64,000 bases of DNA, from positions 496,001 to 560,000 of the forward strand of contig NZ_CP041742.1 of assembly GCF_007556775.1 (NCBI RefSeq), written 5' to 3'. The translations under genes and the position numbers were made by a program. The notes under the pieces were generated by a model. It was given only the letters and a program-made list of their open reading frames with translations, was not told where the DNA came from and did not search any database. Position 1 is the first letter of the stretch, and the number at the start of each line of letters is the position of its first letter. Shown here piece after piece: positions 27,002 through 38,252 of the stretch. The stretch is from Lysobacter lycopersici (GTDB lineage Bacteria > Pseudomonadota > Gammaproteobacteria > Xanthomonadales > Xanthomonadaceae).

Positions 27002-29044
27002 ATGTCCCTTCCTTCTTCCCCAGGTTCCATCCGTGGCGCCCCGCGCGATGGAAGCCAGATGATGCTCGCGGCGCTGCAGGAGCAGTTGCTGGAGATCCTG
27101 TTGCCCGCGCTCGAGCGCGCGCTTGGCGACTCGGCGCAAGGACGCTTCGACCATGCGCGCATCGTGCAGAGCGTGCGCCAGGCGCTGGCCGCGGGTTTCC
27201 GTGAACTGCCGAGGTCGAAGCCCGCGTCCGAGGCCATCGACACCGCGGACGTCAATCTCAGCCTGTTGTCCGAGGACGCGCTCGAAACGCAATTGGCGCG
27301 CGACCAGGTGGTCGATGGCATGTCGCGCGCGAACGCACGCAGCCTGGACATGCTCGGCAAGCGCCTGGCCCACACCGCCGGCCGCGGCGACCTGCGCGAA
27401 TCCGACAACCCGATGTCGCCGGCCTTCATTGTGCAGGCGCTGGTCGCGGCACTGGAGGAAGCCGATCCCGATCCCCGCCACCGCATCGCGACGCTGCGCG
27501 CGGCCGAAGGTCCGCTCGCCGGGGCGCTGGCGCAGGCCTACCAGCGCAGCGAGGCGATGCTGGCGTCCGGCGAGCTGCCGCAGGTGGCGCGACCCGCCGC
27601 CCGCCCGCCGCTGCCGCCGACGGGACGGGCTTCGCCGGGTCCCGCATCGGCGGGCGGCACCGGCATGCCCGTGGATGGGATGCTGTTCACCCACCTGTTC
27701 AAGTTGCTGGAATCGCGGCGCGCCCCCGTGCGCGAGGAACAGCCGCTGTTCGATCCGGGCACGGTCACGCCGACGGTACCGAGGATCGGTTCCAACGAAC
27801 TGCTGTCGATCCTCGCGCTGATGCAGCACGAACTGTCGGACCCGGCCGCGGCGCAGGCGGCCGGACCCGGATCCCTCGCCGAGCGCCTGCAGCGGGAACT
27901 CGCCGCGAACGCACGCAAGCTGGGCATGGGCGGCGACCGATTGAGCCTCGGCGAGACCGACGAGGAAACGCTCGGCATGATGGCGCGGCTGTTCGATTCG
28001 CTGCTGGAGAACGCGCGCTTCGACAACCGGTCGCGGCGCAAGATCGACCGCATGCTGGTGCCGTTCGCGCGCGTCGCGGTGCGCGACCGTTACATGTTCG
28101 ACACCCGCGAACACCCGGCGTGGCGCCTGCTCAACACCATCGCCGAAGCCTGTTCCGGCAACAACGGCGACGGCCCGCAGGAACGCGAACTGCTCGACCA
28201 CGTCGACCACACCATCGACCGCCTCGTCGCCGAGTTCAACGAGGACATCGCGATCTTCGAGACGCTGGAACAGGAACTGCGCGCCTACATGGGCCAGAGC
28301 CGCAAGCGCCTCGCGCTGGCGGAGAAGCGCGCGGCGCAGGCGCGGCACGGCCGCGAGCGGCTGGAATCGGCGCGCAAGGCTGCGACGGAGGAATTGCGGC
28401 AACGACGCGCGGATCGCGAGTTGCCGCCGGCGGTGGGCACCTTCCTCGACCTGCACGCCGCGCACCACATCGCCCAGGTGATCCTGCGCGAAGGCCACGA
28501 CTCGCCGCGTTACGCGCAGGCGATGGCAGCCGTGGACGGGCTGCTGCAGGCCCACGACCGCAAGGCGCAAGCGGCCACGGGCGAACCGCCGCCGCTGCCG
28601 CGCGAACAACTCGAGACGATCCTCGCCAGCTCCGGCTACGTCGGCGAATCGGCGGCGGCGATCGTCGACGAACTGGAGGACGAACTCGCGCCACCGCCCG
28701 CGATCGAAGCCGAATCCGTTCCCCTGGAAGCGGATGGCGTCGAAGCGGAAACGCAGGAGCAGGGCGAAACCGAAGCCGCGCCGCGCATGCAGGTCGTCGG
28801 TGGCACCGACACGCTCGACTTCGACGGCGACGTGCTCGAACGCGTGCGCAACCTGCGCGTCGGCGACTGGCTGCAGCTGCTGGCCTCGTCCGGGCGCATG
28901 GAACCGGCCAAGGTGTCCTGGATCAGCCCGATTTCCTCGCGCCTGCTGCTGGTCAACCGCCGCGGCGTGCGCGTGTTGACCGCATCCACCGCCGAACTCG
29001 CGGCGATGGTCAAGCTCGGCAAGGCCAGATTCGACGGCGCCTGA
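27002..29044 (+). CDS. DUF1631 family protein
   Basis: 680 residues, cytoplasmic, mostly helical, of a family found in many beta/gammaproteobacteria and often misnamed thymidine phosphorylase. The N-terminal half includes LLEILLPALERALGD and IDTADVNLSLLSEDALE. A Pro/Ala-rich linker spans about 195-225. Conserved central parts are DRYMFDTREHPAWRLLNTIA and LDHVDHTIDRLVAEFNEDI. The C-terminal 80 residues (VGDWLQLL, KVSWISPISSRLLLVNRRG) resemble a PilZ-like beta-barrel. A link to cyclic-di-GMP is only suggestive; function unknown. Confidence 0.88.
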   Translation: MSLPSSPGSIRGAPRDGSQMMLAALQEQLLEILLPALERALGDSAQGRFDHARIVQSVRQALAAGFRELPRSKPASEAIDTADVNLSLLSEDALETQLARDQVVDGMSRANARSLDMLGKRLAHTAGRGDLRESDNPMSPAFIVQALVAALEEADPDPRHRIATLRAAEGPLAGALAQAYQRSEAMLASGELPQVARPAARPPLPPTGRASPGPASAGGTGMPVDGMLFTHLFKLLESRRAPVREEQPLFDPGTVTPTVPRIGSNELLSILALMQHELSDPAAAQAAGPGSLAERLQRELAANARKLGMGGDRLSLGETDEETLGMMARLFDSLLENARFDNRSRRKIDRMLVPFARVAVRDRYMFDTREHPAWRLLNTIAEACSGNNGDGPQERELLDHVDHTIDRLVAEFNEDIAIFETLEQELRAYMGQSRKRLALAEKRAAQARHGRERLESARKAATEELRQRRADRELPPAVGTFLDLHAAHHIAQVILREGHDSPRYAQAMAAVDGLLQAHDRKAQAATGEPPPLPREQLETILASSGYVGESAAAIVDELEDELAPPPAIEAESVPLEADGVEAETQEQGETEAAPRMQVVGGTDTLDFDGDVLERVRNLRVGDWLQLLASSGRMEPAKVSWISPISSRLLLVNRRGVRVLTASTAELAAMVKLGKARFDGA

Positions 29045-29051
29045 CGCCGCC

Positions 29052-29080
29052 TTGTCCCGTTCCGGCGGGACGGATAGCCT
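29052..29080 (+). promoter_or_regulatory. dapB promoter, leaderless candidate
   Basis: TTGTCC (29052-29057), a 17-bp spacer and TAGCCT (29075-29080) are followed by six bases and the dapB ATG, the same geometry as hrcA. No Shine-Dalgarno sequence fits in between. Confidence 0.5.
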
Positions 29081-29086
29081 GCGCCC

Positions 29087-29797
29087 ATGGACGCACCGAC
29101 CAGACTGCTCATCCATGGCGCCGGCGGCCGCATGGGCCAGGCGCTGCAACGCCTGTGCCGCGAAGGCGAAGGTTGCGAAGTCGTGGCCGCGGTCTCGCGC
29201 AGGGTCGAATCGCGCGTCGTCGACGGCATCCCGCAATTCGCGGCCAGCGAGCTCGCCGGCGTCCCGGAATACGACGCCGCCGTCGATTTCAGCCTGCCCG
29301 AAGGCTTCGACGCGATCCTCGACCTCTGCCTGCAGCGCGGCAAACCGTTGGCATCGGGCACGACGGGATTGTCTTCCGGACAGCAATCGGCACTGGACGC
29401 CGCGGCGATGCGGATCCCGCTGGTCTGGGCCAGCAATTTCAGCCTTGGCGTGGCGGTGCTGCACGACTTGGTCGAACGCGCCGCGCGTGCGCTGCCGGGC
29501 TGGGATTGCGACATCGTCGAGGCACACCATGCGCGCAAGCTGGATGCGCCATCCGGAACCGCGCTGACCCTGGGCATGGCCGCGGGCGAGGGCGGGGCGA
29601 CGCCGCGCTACGCCTCGATCCGCGCCGGCGACATCGTCGGCGAGCACCTGGTGCAGTTCAGCGGCATCGGCGAACGGGTCGAGCTGGTCCACCGCGCGAC
29701 CAACCGCGACATCTTCGCCCGCGGCGCGCTGCATGCCGCGCGAGCCCTGGTGGGACGGGAACCGGGGCGTTACCGGGTCCGCGACCTGCTGGATTGA
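29087..29797 (+). CDS. dapB: 4-hydroxy-tetrahydrodipicolinate reductase
   Basis: NAD(P)H-dependent step of the diaminopimelate/lysine pathway. 236 residues, slightly short for the family. Rossmann motif IHGAGGRMGQAL near the N-terminus, GTTGLS, and the catalytic/substrate motif EAHHARKLDAPSGTAL (His-His and Lys). The end motif AARALVGREPGRYRVRDLL is typical. In other xanthomonads dapB lies next to carA; here a three-gene minus-strand operon sits between them. Confidence 0.96.
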   Translation: MDAPTRLLIHGAGGRMGQALQRLCREGEGCEVVAAVSRRVESRVVDGIPQFAASELAGVPEYDAAVDFSLPEGFDAILDLCLQRGKPLASGTTGLSSGQQSALDAAAMRIPLVWASNFSLGVAVLHDLVERAARALPGWDCDIVEAHHARKLDAPSGTALTLGMAAGEGGATPRYASIRAGDIVGEHLVQFSGIGERVELVHRATNRDIFARGALHAARALVGREPGRYRVRDLLD

Positions 29798-29819
29798 CGA
29801 CCGCGCAATCGCATCGCAC

Positions 29820-30167
29820 TCAGTGCCAGTTGCCGAAGCCGCCGAGGGCGAGGATGCCGAAGCAGGCGGCGACCAGCAGCAGGCCGACCGCGAACAGGCT
29901 CAGGAAACCGAAGGCGATGCCCTGCGCGGTGCGGGTCTTGCCCTTGTTCGCGAGCCAGATCGCCAGCACCAGCGGCGCGATCCATGGCAGCAGCCCGGCA
30001 AGCCCGTATGCCAGCCCTAGGCCATGGAACAGCATGCCCGCGGCGGAAACGATGATTCCGGACACCATGCCGCCACCGACGAGGATCAACCAGAACAGGC
30101 CGAAGCCCAGCCAGCGCGAACCGCGCGGATCGGGTTGCGGGGAATCGGGCGGATTCGGGACGTTCAT
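29820..30167 (-). CDS. Small membrane protein of the radical SAM/Lgt-like operon
   Basis: 115 residues, not recognised. A Pro-rich N-terminus (NVPNPPDSPQPDPRG) is followed by three hydrophobic segments (about 20-45, 52-70 and 83-108). The ATG at 30167 overlaps the TGA of the radical SAM gene, so it is co-translated with it. Such placement suggests a membrane partner or an unrelated housekeeping protein; nothing in the sequence defines activity. Confidence 0.7.
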   Translation of the reverse strand: MNVPNPPDSPQPDPRGSRWLGFGLFWLILVGGGMVSGIIVSAAGMLFHGLGLAYGLAGLLPWIAPLVLAIWLANKGKTRTAQGIAFGFLSLFAVGLLLVAACFGILALGGFGNWH

Positions 30168-31609
30168 GCGGCGGGTTCCCCTTCGGTCTCGAGTCGCTGG
30201 CCGGCTTCGACCATGCGCCGCAGCTTTTCCAGCTGTTGCGCGCGGTCGTCGCGGTAGAACAGGTTGTAGGTGTCGAACGGCACGATGCGCCCGTCCGGCT
30301 GGGCGATGTGCACGCAGCTCTTCTTCACCGAACGCAGGTCGAAGCCCTCGGCGTCGATGAAGGCCATGATCAGTACCCGGAACACGTTGCGGTAACCAAG
30401 TCCTTCCGGTGCCTGCACCTGCGGCAGGCAGCACAGCAGGTCGGACAACGAACAAGCCTGCGACGCCGGCGAATGGTTGGTGGCGAACAGCTTGAAGATC
30501 GCGTCGCGCAGGCCCTCGTCCTTCTCCAGCACGATGCTGTTGCGGCCGCCTTCGATCAGCACTTCCGGCGGCACCAGCCCGGTCAGCGGCAGCAGCTTGT
30601 CTTCCAGCTTCAGCGCATACGCCATCGCCAGGCTGTCCGGATGGCAGGGCACCGGGATCAGGTCCTCCGGCCGGAACAATGTCGACTGCTCGAGGATGCG
30701 GCGCCGCACTTCGGTGAGCGTGAGGCGGTCGCGCGCCGGGTCGTAGCGTTCGGTGCGGCCCGCGTTCTGGATCGGCTGGAAGGTCACGCCGCGCACGCAG
30801 GGCTGCTTCAGCGCGAAATCGATGATCCCGCCGAGCTCGCCGTCGTTGAGGCCCTTCTTCACCGTGACCACCAGCGTGGTCGAGATACCGTGCCTGTTCA
30901 GCGCTTCCAGTGCGCGCAGGCGGATCTCGCGCAACCGCGCGCCCCGCAGTTCCTGGTGCACCTCGTCGCGCAGCGAATCGAACTGCAGGTAGAGCTCGAA
31001 ACCGGGCATGTAGCCGGCGAGGCGTTCGACGAATTCGGGCTCTTTCGCGATCCGCAACCCATTGGTGTTCACCATCAGGTGCTTGATCGGCCGCGCCTTG
31101 GCCGCATCGAGGATCTCGAAGAACTGCGGGTGCAGGGTCGGTTCGCCGCCGGAAACCTGCACCACGTCCGGTTCGCCTTCGTTCGCCACCACGGCATCGA
31201 GCATGCGTTCGATGGTCGCGAGGTCGCGGAAGCCGGGGCGGTGCGGACCGGAATCGGCGTAGCAGATCGGGCAGCGCAGGTTGCAGTGGTCGGTGACCTC
31301 GATGAGGGTCAGGCAACTGTGCTGCATGTGCTCCGGGCACAGGCCGCAGTCGTAGGGACAACCCCAGCGGCGCTCGGTGTTGAAGCGTTGCGGCAGTTCC
31401 GGCGGCTTGACGAACTTCTCCCGGCACAGCCGGTAGTAATCGGCATCGTCGGCGAGCAACACGCGTTCGCGCCCGTGCTGCGGGCACCACTTGTCCATGT
31501 ACACCGCGCCATCCTTGATCAGGATGTTGCCCTCGACCCGGCGCAGGCAGCTGCCGCAGACCGACACCGCGCTGTCGTAGAACAGATAGGGCCTTACTTT
31601 CGCGGCCAC
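30164..31609 (-). CDS. Radical SAM enzyme, COG1964/MJ0619-like (tetraether-synthase-type cysteine layout)
   Basis: 481 residues. The radical SAM cluster motif is C109-NLR-C113-PI-C116, followed by VSGGEPTLHPQF. Upstream lie C18/C21/C42 (CGSC and WCPQHG, a rubredoxin-like set) and C84/C88/C91/C99 (CPYDCGLCPEHMQHSC). More cysteines near the C-terminus (CSLSDLLCC, KKSCVHI) could hold auxiliary clusters. This layout is that of COG1964 proteins such as MJ0619, a family that includes archaeal tetraether lipid synthase. The GTG at 31609 has AAGGA six bases upstream and overlaps the Lgt-like gene by 16 bases. Substrate is inferred only; a lipid is a candidate given its neighbour. Confidence 0.85.
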   Translation of the reverse strand: MAAKVRPYLFYDSAVSVCGSCLRRVEGNILIKDGAVYMDKWCPQHGRERVLLADDADYYRLCREKFVKPPELPQRFNTERRWGCPYDCGLCPEHMQHSCLTLIEVTDHCNLRCPICYADSGPHRPGFRDLATIERMLDAVVANEGEPDVVQVSGGEPTLHPQFFEILDAAKARPIKHLMVNTNGLRIAKEPEFVERLAGYMPGFELYLQFDSLRDEVHQELRGARLREIRLRALEALNRHGISTTLVVTVKKGLNDGELGGIIDFALKQPCVRGVTFQPIQNAGRTERYDPARDRLTLTEVRRRILEQSTLFRPEDLIPVPCHPDSLAMAYALKLEDKLLPLTGLVPPEVLIEGGRNSIVLEKDEGLRDAIFKLFATNHSPASQACSLSDLLCCLPQVQAPEGLGYRNVFRVLIMAFIDAEGFDLRSVKKSCVHIAQPDGRIVPFDTYNLFYRDDRAQQLEKLRRMVEAGQRLETEGEPAA

Positions 31610-32328
31610 GGCAGGTCCTTGGCGATGCGCGGGATGTCGCGATGGTAGTAGAGCAGGCCGGCGACGCACAGCAGTTGCAGGCCGGACAGCAGGCCGAAGT
31701 AGTGGAACGGGATCGGGCGGATCGATTCGATGCACAGCCGGTACGCGAGGTAGCCGATCATGAAGGCGCGGAAGCGGTCGCCCGGCCGCGACAGGCGGTC
31801 GCCGCGCCATGCGAGCAGCGCGGCCCACAGCGCGAGGAACAGCACTTCGTACAGCTGGGTCGGGTGGCGCGGCACGCCGTCGCCGAAATCCACGCCCCAG
31901 GGCAGCGAGGTCGGGTTGCCGGCGGTGTGGTCGTCCAATCCGGACAGGAAGCAGCCGATGCGGCCGATGGCCATGCCCAGCATCAGCGGCCAGACGAAGG
32001 CGTCTCCGGTGGAACCCCGCACGCCATCGAGTTTCTTCGCGATTTCCACCCCGGCCAGCCCGCCGAGCAGGGCGCCGATGATGGACTTGCCCTGCAGCAA
32101 ATGGACCCAGTCCGGGAAACCTGCGAACGCGTAGACCGGGTCGTACAGCCAGTAGGCGATCTTCGCGCCGAGCGCGGCGCCGAGGATCGCGCCGATGCCG
32201 ATCGCCAGGCTGGATTCGCGGTCGGCCAGCGCGGGCAAGGCGCGGCGGCGGCGTTCGCGCAGGAACAGGCGGAAACCGACGGCGTAGGCCGCGGCTTCGA
32301 ACAGCGCGTGGAGCAGGGTGGGCGACAT
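31594..32328 (-). CDS. Prolipoprotein diacylglyceryl transferase-like (Lgt family) membrane protein, atypical
   Basis: 244 residues with about seven membrane segments. Lgt family landmarks are GRIG at 122-125 and HPTQLYE at 155-161. The block that reads F-H-G-G-L in E. coli Lgt (with essential His103) is I-I-G-A-L here (GKSIIGALLGG, 80-90), so that His is Ile84. It may therefore not be the housekeeping Lgt. The ATG at 32328 was used. First gene of a minus-strand operon with the radical SAM enzyme and a small membrane protein, divergent from carA. Confidence 0.82.
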   Translation of the reverse strand: MSPTLLHALFEAAAYAVGFRLFLRERRRRALPALADRESSLAIGIGAILGAALGAKIAYWLYDPVYAFAGFPDWVHLLQGKSIIGALLGGLAGVEIAKKLDGVRGSTGDAFVWPLMLGMAIGRIGCFLSGLDDHTAGNPTSLPWGVDFGDGVPRHPTQLYEVLFLALWAALLAWRGDRLSRPGDRFRAFMIGYLAYRLCIESIRPIPFHYFGLLSGLQLLCVAGLLYYHRDIPRIAKDLPWPRK

Positions 32329-32379
32329 CGCGCGAGTCTAGCGATGCGCTTGCGGCTGGCGTGTCCCGGCGCATCCCGG

Positions 32380-32385
32380 TACAAT
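32380..32385 (+). promoter_or_regulatory. -10 element TACAAT upstream of carA
   Basis: TACAAT lies 82 bases before the carA GTG, leaving a leader long enough for regulation. No clear -35 hexamer or pyrimidine-box attenuator is recognised. Confidence 0.4.
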
Positions 32386-32467
32386 TCCCGCTCGCCCGAT
32401 CACCCCAGCTCCGAACCGGTTTCCCGCCGCTTCGGCGCTTTCTTGCAACCCGACGCAGGCGAATCCC

Positions 32468-33592
32468 GTGACCACACCCGCCATCCTCGCGCTTGAAGAC
32501 GGAACGGTCTTCGAGGGCATTTCCGTGGGCTCGACGGGCCTGTACGTGGGCGAGGTGGTGTTCAACACCGCCATGACCGGCTACCAGGAAATCCTCACCG
32601 ACCCGTCGTATGCGCGGCAACTGGTGACGCTGACCTACCCGCACATCGGCAACACCGGCTGCACCGACCAGGACGACGAAGCCGGCCAGGCCTGGGCCGC
32701 CGGCCTGATCGTGCGCGACGTGCCGCGCCGGCCCAGCAACTGGCGCAGCCAGGTCGCCTTGCCAGAATGGCTGCAGGCGCGCGGCATCGTCGCCATCGCC
32801 GGCATCGACACGCGCAAGCTCACCCGCATGCTGCGCGAGCGCGGCGCGCAGAACGGTGCGCTGATGGCCGGCGACGACATCGACGCCGACAAGGCCATCG
32901 AGGCCGCGCGCAAGTTCCCCGGCCTCAAGGGCATGGACCTGGCGAAAGTCGTTTCCACGCAGGAGCGTTATTCCTGGCAGGAAGGCGAACTCGATCTCGA
33001 CCGCGGCGAGTTCGTCCATGCCGAACCCAAGTTCAAGGTCGTCGCCTACGATTTCGGCGCCAAGCGCAACATCCTGCGCATGCTTGCCGAGCGTGGCTGC
33101 GATGTGATCGTCGTTCCGGCGCAGACGCCGGCCTCCGACGTACTGGCGATGAAACCGGACGGCATCTTCCTGTCGAATGGCCCGGGCGATCCTGAGCCCT
33201 GCGACTACGCCATCGCCGCGATCCGGGAATTCGTCGCGAAGAAGATCCCGCTCTACGGCATCTGCCTTGGCCACCAGTTGCTCGGCCTCGCGGTCGGCGC
33301 GAAGACCATGAAGATGCCGCACGGCCACCACGGCGCGAACCATCCGGTGATCGACATCGATTCGGGTCGGGTGATGATCACTTCGCAGAACCACGGCTTC
33401 TGCATCGACGAGGCCACGCTGCCGGCGAATGCGCGCGTGACCCATCGCTCGCTGTTCGACGGCAGCAACCAGGGCATCGAACTCATCGATGCGCCGGCTT
33501 TCAGCTTCCAGGGGCACCCGGAAGCGTCGCCCGGTCCCCACGACGTGGCGCTGTTGTTCGACAAGTTCATTGCGCTGATGGAGAAACACTGA
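32468..33592 (+). CDS. carA: Carbamoyl-phosphate synthase small subunit
   Basis: Glutamine amidotransferase subunit that supplies ammonia to CarB for arginine and pyrimidine synthesis. 374 residues. The N-terminal half has [17 protein letters not shown]. The class I amidotransferase half has the nucleophile Cys266 in [13 protein letters not shown] and the His/Glu pair in [13 protein letters not shown]. Start is GTG at 32468. carB begins two bases after its stop. Confidence 0.97.
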   Translation: MTTPAILALEDGTVFEGISVGSTGLYVGEVVFNTAMTGYQEILTDPSYARQLVTLTYPHIGNTGCTDQDDEAGQAWAAGLIVRDVPRRPSNWRSQVALPEWLQARGIVAIAGIDTRKLTRMLRERGAQNGALMAGDDIDADKAIEAARKFPGLKGMDLAKVVSTQERYSWQEGELDLDRGEFVHAEPKFKVVAYDFGAKRNILRMLAERGCDVIVVPAQTPASDVLAMKPDGIFLSNGPGDPEPCDYAIAAIREFVAKKIPLYGICLGHQLLGLAVGAKTMKMPHGHHGANHPVIDIDSGRVMITSQNHGFCIDEATLPANARVTHRSLFDGSNQGIELIDAPAFSFQGHPEASPGPHDVALLFDKFIALMEKH

Positions 33593-33593
33593 G

Positions 33594-36844
<3,251 letters not shown>

Positions 36845-36848
<4 letters not shown>

Positions 36849-37324
36849 GCCGCGCCCCCATCACCGCGAAAGGCGCGCAGCGCCTGCGCGCGGAGCTCGA
36901 GGAACTGAAGTCGGTCAAGCGCCCGGCGGTGATCAACGCGATCGCCGAAGCGCGCGCGCACGGCGACCTCAAGGAAAACGCCGAATACCACGCGGCGCGC
37001 GAGCAGCAGGGCTTCATCGAGGGTCGGATCAAGCACCTCGAGGCCGAGCTTTCGCACGCGCAGGTCATCGACGTCGGCACGCTCGCGGCCGGCGACAAGG
37101 TGGTGTTCGGCGCCACCGTGGAACTCGCCGACGCGGATTCGGGCGAGGAGAAGACCTACCAGATCGTCGGCGACCTCGAAGCCGACATCAAGCAGGGGTT
37201 GATCGCGATTTCCTCGCCGGTGGCGCGCGCGCTGATCGGCAAGCACGAGGGCGACAGCATCAGCATCGAGGCCCCGGGCGGCACCCGCGAGTACGACATC
37301 CTCTCGGTGCGCTACCTCGGCTGA
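36845..37324 (+). CDS. greA: Transcription elongation factor GreA
   Basis: Stimulates cleavage of backtracked RNA by RNA polymerase. 159 residues, normal length. The coiled-coil N-terminus contains the acidic tip motif [25 protein letters not shown]; the C-terminal FKBP-like domain ends [12 protein letters not shown]. Its start overlaps the carB stop. Confidence 0.97.
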
Positions 37325-37328
37325 TCGC

Positions 37329-38252
37329 ATGGCCCGCGCGGTCCTGCTGCTGCCCCCGCTGGCCTGCGTTTTCGCGGGAACGCCGCCGGCCGATCTTGCA
37401 CGCGCGCTCGGTCGCGCGGATCGCGTCGACGGAGAATCCGGACGCGCGGCGCAACTGCGAAGGCATTTTTCCCTGCTTCCGAATCGCTGGCCGGAAGCTG
37501 CGGTTTGCCGCCTTGCGGAAATCGGCGCCGATGTCGACGACGTGCGCCGACATGCGTGGCTGCGGGTCGATCCCGCGCACCTGCGCGCCGACATCAAGGG
37601 CGTGTTGCTGCTCGGCACCGGCGAGGCGCTGGGCCTCGACGAAGCGGATTCCGTCGCGTTCCTGCCCGCGCTGAAACCGCTGTTCGGCGATGCCGGCTTC
37701 CAGCTCGAGGCACCGCATCCGGCGCGCTGGTACCTGCGCCTGCCGAAGGAAGCGAAGCTGCCGGCGTTCGCGTCGCCGGAGATCGCGCTGGGCGATGACG
37801 TGTTCGAACACGCTCCCGACGGGCCGGAAGCAAGGCGCTGGAATGCACTGGCGAGCGAGGCGCAAGTGCTGCTGCACAACCATCCACGCAACGTGCAACG
37901 CGCCGAGGCGGGCAGGGTGGCGCTGAACGCGCTGTGGCCCTGGGGTGGGGGAACATTGCCCGATCATGCGACGGCGGCTTTTCCGAAGCTGCATTCCGAC
38001 GATGCCCTGCTGCACGGACTGGCACGGCTGGCGAAGATCGAAGCCATGCCCGCGAAACCGCCAATTCCCGAGGATGCGCTGTTCGACCTGCGCAAGGCCG
38101 ACGCCGCGACGCTGCGGCCGATGCTCGAGGCCCTGCATCGCGGGGACCTGCAGGAACTGGCGCTGGACTTCGCCGACGGCCCGCGATTCACCTTGCGTCG
38201 AGGCCAGCGCTGGCGCTTCTGGCGCAAGCCGTTCGCGTTGCTTCGCGAATGA
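37329..38252 (+). CDS. rpfE: RpfE homologue, function unknown
   Basis: 307 residues, cytoplasmic, no signal or membrane segment. Identified mainly by position: in Xanthomonas rpfE lies between greA and recJ. Conserved-looking parts are HAWLRVDPAHLRADIKGVLL, PARWYLRLP, QVLLHNHPRNVQRAE and ALWPWGGGTLP. Xanthomonad homologues contribute modestly to extracellular enzyme or polysaccharide production. The biochemical role is not known. It starts four bases after greA and its TGA overlaps the recJ start, so it is embedded in one translational chain. Confidence 0.8.
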   Translation: MARAVLLLPPLACVFAGTPPADLARALGRADRVDGESGRAAQLRRHFSLLPNRWPEAAVCRLAEIGADVDDVRRHAWLRVDPAHLRADIKGVLLLGTGEALGLDEADSVAFLPALKPLFGDAGFQLEAPHPARWYLRLPKEAKLPAFASPEIALGDDVFEHAPDGPEARRWNALASEAQVLLHNHPRNVQRAEAGRVALNALWPWGGGTLPDHATAAFPKLHSDDALLHGLARLAKIEAMPAKPPIPEDALFDLRKADAATLRPMLEALHRGDLQELALDFADGPRFTLRRGQRWRFWRKPFALLRE

